This document shows positions 58,015 to 64,000 of a stretch of DNA of 64,000 nt, piece by piece. Position 1 is the first letter of the stretch; each line of letters starts with the position of its first letter. This stretch comes from Variovorax ginsengisoli. GTDB taxonomy: Bacteria > Pseudomonadota > Gammaproteobacteria > Burkholderiales > Burkholderiaceae_C. The notes under the pieces were generated by a model that was not told the DNA's origin, made no database searches, and saw only the letters and a list, made by a program, of their open reading frames with translations. Position numbers and translations under genes: made by a program. The DNA is taken from the NCBI RefSeq assembly GCF_030811835.1, contig NZ_JAUSRO010000007.1, forward strand, positions 62,001-126,000. Direction: 5' to 3'.

Positions 58015-58056
58015 GGCAATTGCTATCAAATCAATAGCTTAAAGTCGCCTATTGCC
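58015..58056. repeat. Intergenic nested stem-loop repeat
   Basis: GGCAAT (58015-58020) pairs with ATTGCC (58051-58056), enclosing GCTAT-N7-ATAGC (58022-58038). The TTGCTATCAAATCAATAGCTT core resembles an element that recurs in Comamonadaceae intergenic regions. It lies in the 223-base gap between the small membrane protein and the OmpA-like lipoprotein; the rest of that gap holds no gene I can see. Confidence 0.5.
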
Positions 58057-58187
58057 AATGGAAGATTGAATTTGAGGTCCGTCCGCCCCGGTTTTCGGCG
58101 CGGGGTTTCCCACCTTGAACCTGTGTGTCACGCCCTGATAATCCGCCCTTGATAGTCTGTTCACAACCGATACGCAAGGAGCCTCTC

Positions 58188-58826
58188 ATGAAAAAAATCG
58201 TTCTCTCCACCGCCGCCCTCGCCGTCCTGCTCACTGGCTGCGCCGGCATGAGCGACACGCAGCGCAACACCGGTATCGGTGCAGGTGCCGGCGCGCTCGG
58301 GGGGGCCGCGATCGGTGCAGTGACGGGCGGCCGCGTCGGCACGGGTGCCGCCATCGGCGCCGGTGTGGGTGCACTCGGCGGCTACCTGTGGTCGCAGCGC
58401 ATGGAAAACCAGAAGCGCCAGATGGAAGCTGCCACGCAGGGCACGGGCATCGGCGTGACGCAAACAGCCAACAACGAGCTCAAGCTGGCCATTCCGAGCG
58501 ACGTGTCGTTCGACACCGGCCGTTCGGCCATCAAGTCGAACTTCGCGCCCATCCTGAACCAGTTCGCCGATGGCCTGCGCAACAATCCGCGTGCCGAAGT
58601 GCGCATCATCGGCCACACCGACAACACCGGTTCCGACGCCATCAACAACCCGCTGTCGGTCGACCGCGCGGCCAGCACGCGCGACTACCTGATCGCCCGT
58701 GGCGTGCCTTCCACTGCCTTCCGCATCGAAGGCCGCGGTTCGCGCGAACCGATTGCGAACAATGCGACCGACGCCGGCCGTGCGCAGAACCGCCGCGTCG
58801 AAATCTACGTCGGCGAGCGCGGCTGA
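58188..58826 (+). CDS. OmpA-family lipoprotein with glycine-zipper segment
   Basis: The 212-residue product has a lipoprotein signal (LLTGC, Cys18). A glycine-zipper stretch lies at about residues 30-65 (GIGAGAGALGGAAIGAVTGG, GAAIGAGVGALGGYLW). A C-terminal OmpA peptidoglycan-binding domain follows (DVSFDTGRSAIKSNFAPILNQFADGL, IIGHTDNTGSDAINNPLSVDRAASTRDYLIARGV, NNATDAGRAQNRRVEIYV). It resembles YiaD/Pal-type outer-membrane lipoproteins that tie the envelope to peptidoglycan. The ATG at 58188 follows an AAGGAG site. Confidence 0.95.
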   Translation: MKKIVLSTAALAVLLTGCAGMSDTQRNTGIGAGAGALGGAAIGAVTGGRVGTGAAIGAGVGALGGYLWSQRMENQKRQMEAATQGTGIGVTQTANNELKLAIPSDVSFDTGRSAIKSNFAPILNQFADGLRNNPRAEVRIIGHTDNTGSDAINNPLSVDRAASTRDYLIARGVPSTAFRIEGRGSREPIANNATDAGRAQNRRVEIYVGERG

Positions 58827-58829
58827 TCG

Positions 58830-59456
58830 TCAGAGCGCGCGCAGCAGGTTGGCCAGTTCGACGGCCGACCGGACTTCCATCTTGTCGAACACGCGCGCAC
58901 GGTGCACTTCCACCGTGCGCACGCTGATCGACAGCTGATCGGCGATCAGCTTGTTGGGCAGTCCTTCGACCACCAGGCGCATCACGTCGCGCTCGCGATC
59001 GGTGAGTTCGGCGATGCGTCGGCGCAGCAGGTGCCGTGTCTGGCGCAGGTGCATCGCGCGCAGCGACTGCCCCAGTGCCTGCTCGATGCGGTCGACCAGT
59101 GCGTTGTCTGAAAAAGGCTTTTCGCAGAAGTCGAAGGCACCGCGCTTGACCGCATCCACAGCGGTCGGCACATCGGCGTGGCCGGTCAGGAAGATCACCG
59201 GCATTTCCTCGATCAGCCCGCGCTCGGCCAGCCGGTCGAACAGCACCAGCCCGCTGGTACCTGGCATGCGCACGTCCAGCAGCAGGCAGTGCGGTTGCAA
59301 GGGCATCGGTTCCTCGGCCAGCCGCAACTCGAACGTTTCGGCGCTCGCGTAATGTTCGCTGGCCAGGCGGCGCGAGCGCAGCAGCCAGGCCAGTGCTTCG
59401 CGCACGCTGGCATCGTCGTCGACGATGAAGATCAGGCCATCGATGAGGGGTTGCAT
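58830..59456 (-). CDS. FixJ/NarL-type response regulator
   Basis: The 208-residue protein has a receiver domain at residues 1-125 (FIVDDDASVREALAWLL, the phosphorylated Asp61 in CLLLDVRMPG, and the Thr and Lys switch residues in FLTGHADVPTA and FCEKPFSD). A LuxR-type DNA-binding domain at about 140-205 (LTDRERDVMRLVVEGLPNKLIADQLSISVRTVEVHRARVFDKMEVRSAVELANLL) completes it. It is paired with the sensor kinase 22 bases upstream on the same strand. Its target genes are unknown. Confidence 0.95.
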   Translation of the reverse strand: MQPLIDGLIFIVDDDASVREALAWLLRSRRLASEHYASAETFELRLAEEPMPLQPHCLLLDVRMPGTSGLVLFDRLAERGLIEEMPVIFLTGHADVPTAVDAVKRGAFDFCEKPFSDNALVDRIEQALGQSLRAMHLRQTRHLLRRRIAELTDRERDVMRLVVEGLPNKLIADQLSISVRTVEVHRARVFDKMEVRSAVELANLLRAL

Positions 59457-59478
59457 AGGGCGTGGATTCTCGCCCTTT

Positions 59479-61620
59479 TCACGCGGTAGGCAGCGTGAAG
59501 CGAAAGACGGTGCCGCAAGGCCGGTTGGGCTCGAACAGCAGCACCCCGCCGTGTTGCTCGACGACCGTGCGACACAGGCTCAGGCCCAGGCCCATGCCGT
59601 CCGAGCGCGTGGTGAAGAAGGGCGTGAAGAGTTGCGCCGCGACGTCGGGCGGGATGCCGCCGCCGACATCGGCCACGGAGAACTCGAGCCAGCGCCGCGC
59701 ATCCTGCGCACCGTCCGCCGTGCTGGCGGTGGCATGGCCGTCGGTCTCGCTGCCTCGCACGCGCAGCACCAGCACGCGCGTGTGCAGGTCGGGCAGGTCC
59801 ATGGCCTGCATGGCATTGCGTGCGAGGTTCAACAGCACCTGCTCGACCAGTGTGCGGTCGCACATCACTCGCGGCAGCGTCTCGCCCAGGGCGAGGTCGA
59901 TGCGTACGCCGAGCTTGCGCGCCTGCAACTGCACCAGTGGAAGCACCGCATCGACCAGCGCCTGCGGCGACACCGCTTCGCGTGTGCGGTCGCGCCGGCG
60001 CACGAAGTCGTGCACGCTGCGGATCACCTGGCCGGCGCGGTCGGCCTGCTCGGCGATGCGGCGCACCGCCATCTCGATGTCCGCGCGGTCGCCGTGCAGG
60101 TCGCCCCCGCCACTGCCGTGCAGCAGGTTGAGCGAGCCGCTCGCATAGCTGGCGATGGCGGCCAGCGGCTGGGTCAGCTCGTGGCTCAGCAGCGAGGCCA
60201 TTTCGCCGACGGTGGCCAGCCGCGCACTGGCCTGCAGCCGTTCCTGGCTGGCGCGCGACAGCTCTTCGATGCGGCGCTGCTCGCTGATGTCGATGAAGGC
60301 GCTCATCCATCCGGTCTGCGTGCCTTGTGCATTGATCAGCGGTGCCTCGAAGATCAGCACTGGAATGCGCGTGCCGTCGCGGCGCATGAAGACCGATTCG
60401 AAACCCTCGCGCGGCGGCATGCCGCCGGCCAGGCGCAGCGTCTGGCGGCGCTGGTACTCGTGCGCCAGTTCGGTGGGCCAATAGGGCACGGCATCATCGA
60501 TGCGGGTCAGTTCGTCGGCACTGAAGCCCACCATCTCGCAGAAGGCCGGATTGACGTAGGTGGTGCGGCCCTGCAGGTCGCGCGCGCGCAGGCCGGTGAC
60601 CACCGAGTCTTCCATCGCCTTGCGAAAGGCCAGCGTGTCGGCGAGTTCGCGCTCGGCGCGCAGGCGCCGCCGGGTGTCGCGCGCCAGCAGCACCAGCACC
60701 GACACCAGCGCGATCGACATGGCGGTGACCAGGCCGGTGAGCATGTTGGGAAAGACGTCGGGCGCCGAGCGCCAGCCGTCCACGCGCAGCACCATGGGCG
60801 CACCGGTGAGATCGACCGGCTGCTCCGAGGTGAACACCCGGCTGCCCGTCCGGCGCGCCGTGCCCACGGAGGCCAGGCGGGTGCGGTCGGGCTCGGTCAG
60901 CGAGACCTCCTGGCCCCGCCGCAAGGTGGCGGCGACCAGTTCGGTGAGCACGTCGCGCAGTGCGTAGGTGGCGATCAGGTAGCCGCTGCGGCCGGCGGGC
61001 ACGCACAGTTCCATCACTTCCAGGCCACCGTTCTCGGGGCGCGGCACGTAGTGGCTGGGCGAGTAGGCGGCACTGCCGGTCTGGCGCGCCAGTTCGCAGG
61101 CGAGCGACACGTCGGCCTGCTCGATGCCACGCGTGTTCTCGTCGAAGACGCGCATGCGGTAGGGCGTGTCGGCGACGGCCATGGTGCGCAGTTGCGCATC
61201 GCGCCATTCCAGGCGGAGCCATTCGCGGTGGCCGCGCATGAGCGGTGTCACGTCGCTGGTCCAGCGTTCGCTGTCGAGCCCGGCGGCCTGCAGCGCCTGC
61301 AAGGCCTGCTGGTTGCGCAGCAGGCCGGCGCGCAGGTCGGATGCTGCATCGGCGGTGTCGCGGTCGAGTGCGATCTGCACCTGTTCGGCCTCATGGCGGC
61401 CGGCCAGCCAGACCACGGTGACCAGCAGGCCCATCACCAGCATGGCCAGGATCAGCCAGAGGAACCAGCGCTGCCACACCGACCGCAGCAGTGCAAAGGC
61501 CTGCAGCACCGACGGGGGCAGCAGGCGCTGCACGGCCTGCGAGAGCGCATGGCGGCGCGCCGTGCGGGCAGCGAGTTTCAGGTCGGTCTCGGTTTCGATC
61601 TTGGGCACGGGTTGGGGCAC
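59479..61620 (-). CDS. Sensor histidine kinase with periplasmic domain and PAS domain
   Basis: The 713-residue membrane protein has a helix at about 52-73, a periplasmic region to about 290, and a second helix at about 293-313. A PAS domain at about 330-450 (GLRARDLQGRTTYVNPAFCEMVGFSADEL) follows. The kinase has phospho-acceptor His480 in LLSHELTQPLAAIASYASG and ATP-binding boxes MCDRTLVEQVLLNLARNAMQAM, DVGGGIPPDVAAQLF and GMGLGLSLCRTVVEQHGG. The layout resembles FixL/DctS-type kinases that pair with FixJ-type regulators. The signal is unknown. Confidence 0.94.
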   Translation of the reverse strand: MPQPVPKIETETDLKLAARTARRHALSQAVQRLLPPSVLQAFALLRSVWQRWFLWLILAMLVMGLLVTVVWLAGRHEAEQVQIALDRDTADAASDLRAGLLRNQQALQALQAAGLDSERWTSDVTPLMRGHREWLRLEWRDAQLRTMAVADTPYRMRVFDENTRGIEQADVSLACELARQTGSAAYSPSHYVPRPENGGLEVMELCVPAGRSGYLIATYALRDVLTELVAATLRRGQEVSLTEPDRTRLASVGTARRTGSRVFTSEQPVDLTGAPMVLRVDGWRSAPDVFPNMLTGLVTAMSIALVSVLVLLARDTRRRLRAERELADTLAFRKAMEDSVVTGLRARDLQGRTTYVNPAFCEMVGFSADELTRIDDAVPYWPTELAHEYQRRQTLRLAGGMPPREGFESVFMRRDGTRIPVLIFEAPLINAQGTQTGWMSAFIDISEQRRIEELSRASQERLQASARLATVGEMASLLSHELTQPLAAIASYASGSLNLLHGSGGGDLHGDRADIEMAVRRIAEQADRAGQVIRSVHDFVRRRDRTREAVSPQALVDAVLPLVQLQARKLGVRIDLALGETLPRVMCDRTLVEQVLLNLARNAMQAMDLPDLHTRVLVLRVRGSETDGHATASTADGAQDARRWLEFSVADVGGGIPPDVAAQLFTPFFTTRSDGMGLGLSLCRTVVEQHGGVLLFEPNRPCGTVFRFTLPTA

Positions 61621-61623
61621 ATG

Positions 61624-62466
61624 TCAGGGCATCCGGGGGCGTCCCGTGTGGAGCACCTGGTGTGAAAGGGCCGGCAACTGCGCGCGGCAGTGCGCCACCT
61701 GCGCCGCGTCGAGGTCGAACAGCACCACACCTTCGTTGCTGGCCTGCTGCGCGACCACGGTGCCCCAGGGGTTGACCACCATCGACTGGCCCCAGGTCTG
61801 GCGGCCGTTTTCGTGCGTGCCGCCCTGCGCGGGCGCCACCACCCAGGCCAGGTTCTCGATGGCGCGGGCGCGCAGCAGCACCTCCCAGTGTGCGGCACCG
61901 GTGGTGTGCGTGAAGGCGCTGGGCACCAGCAGCAGCTCGGCGCCGCGTTGCGAGAGCGCACGGTAGAGCTCCGGAAAGCGCAGGTCATAGCAGACCGACA
62001 GGCCGATCTGCCAGCAATGGCCGTCGCGCGAAGGCAGCGCAAAGACGACGGGTTCGGTGCCGGGCGTGATCACGCGGCGTTCGTTGTAGTGCTCGCGGCC
62101 GTTGTCGAAGATGAAGAGGTGGATCTTGTCGTAGCGCGCCACGCAGCGGCCATCGGGCGCATAGGCCAGCGAGGTGTTGAAGACGTGCGCGTCGTCTTCG
62201 GGGCTCGCCAGCGGCAGCGTGCCGCCGACGATCCACAGGCCGAACTCGCGCGCCGCCTCGGCCAGGAAGTCCTGCACGGCACCCGCGCCGGGTGTCTCGC
62301 GCAGCGAAAGCTTGTCGGTGTCGCGCGCGCCCATGAGGCAGAAGTACTCGGGCAGCACGGCCAGCTCGGCGCCCGCGGCGGCGGCCTCGGCGAGCAACAC
62401 GCGCGCGCGGGCCAGGTTGGCCTCGCGGCTCAGCGCGGACACCATCTGGATGGCGGCGGTCTTCAT
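61624..62466 (-). CDS. Nitrilase-superfamily amidohydrolase (Nit/deaminated glutathione amidase type)
   Basis: The 280-residue cytoplasmic enzyme has the catalytic triad Glu40 (LAVLPEYF), Lys114 (RYDKIHLF) and Cys159 (GLSVCYDLRFPELYR). The Nit1-branch features DNGREHYNERRVITPG and RARAIENLAWVVAPAQGGTHENGRQTWGQSMVVNPWG are also present. The closest characterised enzymes remove the amide from deaminated glutathione, a repair function. It overlaps the upstream YhdP-like gene by four bases (ATGA), a pairing common in proteobacteria. The exact substrate is inferred. Confidence 0.9.
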   Translation of the reverse strand: MKTAAIQMVSALSREANLARARVLLAEAAAAGAELAVLPEYFCLMGARDTDKLSLRETPGAGAVQDFLAEAAREFGLWIVGGTLPLASPEDDAHVFNTSLAYAPDGRCVARYDKIHLFIFDNGREHYNERRVITPGTEPVVFALPSRDGHCWQIGLSVCYDLRFPELYRALSQRGAELLLVPSAFTHTTGAAHWEVLLRARAIENLAWVVAPAQGGTHENGRQTWGQSMVVNPWGTVVAQQASNEGVVLFDLDAAQVAHCRAQLPALSHQVLHTGRPRMP

Positions 62467-64000
62467 GGCAGGGTCTCCTTGTCAGTGCCTTCGCGGGCCG
62501 CACGCGGCACCTTGGTGATTTTCGGGTCGGCCCAGGTGCCTTCGATCTGGAACTCCTGCGTGGTGGCGGCCGTCAACGGCTTGCTCAACAGCGCCTGTGC
62601 GAGAAAGGTGCCCAGGCCCACCAGCGGGTTGATGGCGGTGGCCACCAGCGCGGCGGTGCCGGCGTTGATCTCCGGAATCACGACCACGCGCAGGTTCTGC
62701 GTCTCATGGGCGATGTCGGCCGAGCCGTCCATCAGCGCGGCGGCATTCACGCCCTTCATCTGCAGGTTGTTGGTGCTGGCCGTGCCCTGGCGGACCTGGA
62801 CATCGCCGCGGATGAAGTCGAAGGCGAAGCCCTCGCTGAAAAGGTCGCGGAAGTCCAGCGTGAGCCGGCGCGGCAGGGCTTGCAGGTTCAGCACGCCCAG
62901 CAGTTTGGCCAGGCCGGGATCGGCCTTGAGGAACTGGCCCGCGCCCACGTCCAGCTTGAGTTGGCCGTCCAGGCTCGGGTAGTCGATGGTGAAGGGCGAG
63001 CCTTGCCACTGCACTTCGCCGTCGAGCCGGCCGCGGCCCCGGCGCAGCACGTCGGCCATGCCAAAGCGCGTGAGCAGCGCACCGGCATCGGCAATCTCCA
63101 GCTGGAAGGCCATCGCGGTGCGGCGCTGGTCGCTGCGCCGGCCAGTGGCGCTGGCGGCATTCGATGCGCCCGGCGCGGTCGCCCAGGTGCCCGTCGCCGT
63201 GAAGCGTGCCTCGGGCATGGTGAAGGCCAGCTTGTTGAGCCGCCATTCGCGGCCCGTGCCGCCGCGGTTCACCGCGTCGATCTCCACGCGGCCGAGCTGC
63301 TTGCCGAAGAGCTGGAAATCGTCGATCACCACGTCGAGTGCCGGCAGCGTGCCGGGCTGCTCGTCGAGCAGCGACTCCACCTCGGTCGCCTCGCTGCGTT
63401 CGATGCGCAGCCGCGCCAGCCGTGCGAACACGCGCCCGTCCTGCGCCTGGCGGTATTCGGCATAGCCGCTGAGCTCGTTGGCGTCGATGTTGGTGCGCCA
63501 GAGGGTGCCTTCGCGCGAGCCGCCGAGCACCACCTGGTGCAGCGTGCGCCCGCCAATGTCGAGTTGGTTGGCACGCACGGCCAGCAGCGTGGGCAGGTAG
63601 GCCTGCGGGTCGGCCGCGTTGTCGCTCTGTGCCGCGCCGGGCTGGACCGGGCTACCGGTGGCCTCGCCGAAAAGCGCCTTCCACTGCGGGATGTCCAGGC
63701 GCGCCAGATGGATGTTGGCCATCACGCCGCGCTCGGGCGGCACGGCCTGGGCGTCGGTGCCCAGGGCGATCGCGCCACGCAGCACGCGCGGTTCGCGGCC
63801 CGAGATGTCGCGCACGTAAAGCGCCGAGAGGCCTGTACCCAGCTCCAGCGAGATCTGGTCTTGCTGCATCGGCGGTGCGCTGCCCGCCCGTGCCTCGTGC
63901 AGCAGCAGCTTCTTCTCGAGCTTCAGCGGCATCGTCTCGTCGGCGGTCTTGGCCAGGGGGACGGGCAGGTCGACGGCCATGCCGATGAGGCTGCTGTTGA
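62463..64000 (-). CDS. YhdP/AsmA-like family protein, C-terminal part (N-terminus beyond window)
   Basis: The frame is open to the right edge and covers about 512 residues of the C-terminal part of a large AsmA-like protein (DUF3971/TIGR02099, YhdP). Typical segments are AFQLEIADAGALLTRFGMADVLRRGRGRLDGEVQWQGSPFTIDYPSLDGQLKLDVGAGQFLKADPGLAKLLGVLNLQALPRRLTLDFRDLFSEGFAFDFIRGDVQVRQG and, near the end, VVVIPEINAGTAALVATAINPLVGLGTFLAQ. YhdP spans the periplasm and helps move phospholipid to the outer membrane. The stop overlaps the nitrilase start. The internal ATG at 63980 is unlikely to be the true start. Confidence 0.9.
   Translation of the reverse strand, partial: NSSLIGMAVDLPVPLAKTADETMPLKLEKKLLLHEARAGSAPPMQQDQISLELGTGLSALYVRDISGREPRVLRGAIALGTDAQAVPPERGVMANIHLARLDIPQWKALFGEATGSPVQPGAAQSDNAADPQAYLPTLLAVRANQLDIGGRTLHQVVLGGSREGTLWRTNIDANELSGYAEYRQAQDGRVFARLARLRIERSEATEVESLLDEQPGTLPALDVVIDDFQLFGKQLGRVEIDAVNRGGTGREWRLNKLAFTMPEARFTATGTWATAPGASNAASATGRRSDQRRTAMAFQLEIADAGALLTRFGMADVLRRGRGRLDGEVQWQGSPFTIDYPSLDGQLKLDVGAGQFLKADPGLAKLLGVLNLQALPRRLTLDFRDLFSEGFAFDFIRGDVQVRQGTASTNNLQMKGVNAAALMDGSADIAHETQNLRVVVIPEINAGTAALVATAINPLVGLGTFLAQALLSKPLTAATTQEFQIEGTWADPKITKVPRAAREGTDKETLP

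Noticed and set aside
63978..63980. ATG at 63980 as the true start of the YhdP-like gene
   Set aside because: The frame stays open to the window edge (residues NSSLIG precede it) and the family is over 1200 residues long, so the real start is outside.

Overview
The window reads as one stretch of chromosome from a GC-rich betaproteobacterium of the family Comamonadaceae, most likely Variovorax or a close relative. This is inferred from recognised proteins and gene order, not from a database search. Supporting points are the recA-recX pair with an SOS box, gsiABCD next to iaaA, sucCD, a type 2 ArgC, a fused indolepyruvate ferredoxin oxidoreductase, and short intergenic stem-loop repeats of a type common in this family. 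I see no rRNA, tRNA, CRISPR array, insertion sequence or prophage. Nearly all of the sequence is coding.

Layout. Positions 1-7.2 kb hold a gene tail, a MarR regulator, recA-recX (with promoter and LexA-like box), a bestrophin-like channel, a succinate/acetate CoA-transferase and an ankyrin/SMI1 lipoprotein. 7.2-8.0 kb is a DTW-domain tRNA-modification enzyme. 8.2-17.4 kb is a peptide-scavenging operon: an RpiR regulator, isoaspartyl peptidase, the GsiABCD-type importer, a DmpA-type aminopeptidase and a DppA-type D-aminopeptidase. argC runs convergently into it. 18.5-21.4 kb is sucC-sucD, a strong terminator and a TerC-family gene. 21.4-24.6 kb is a translationally coupled CHASE2 adenylate cyclase and metallo-beta-lactamase-fold phosphodiesterase. 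24.7-27.1 kb is a type IV pilin followed by a PglL/Wzy-type O-oligosaccharyltransferase. 27-30 kb holds moaC, a BepA-like M48 protease and a small membrane protein.

30-31.3 kb is a second TerC gene, read from a clear promoter through a yybP-ykoY (manganese) riboswitch, with an unknown small gene behind it. 31.4-35.7 kb holds DUF3717/DUF1289 and DUF2007 genes, then on the minus strand purB, an MntA/HepT toxin-antitoxin pair and yaeQ, and a glutathione S-transferase. 35.7-40 kb is the fused IorAB oxidoreductase with a divergent Lrp/AsnC regulator. 40-43 kb is a large autotransporter. 43.2-44.9 kb is an MFS exporter.

44.9-52 kb is a complete four-carbon sugar-acid operon (MFS importer, ltnD, denD, otnK, otnC, otnI) with a FadR-type regulator. 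A collapsed remnant of a second, periplasmic-binding-protein type transporter gene sits between them. 52-56.5 kb contains two PhoX/DUF839 Tat lipoprotein genes sharing a promoter element. 56.6-64 kb holds mltA, a tiny membrane protein whose start codon overlaps that of mltA, an OmpA-like lipoprotein, a FixJ-type two-component system, a nitrilase-family amidase, and the 3' part of a YhdP/AsmA-like gene that runs off the right edge.
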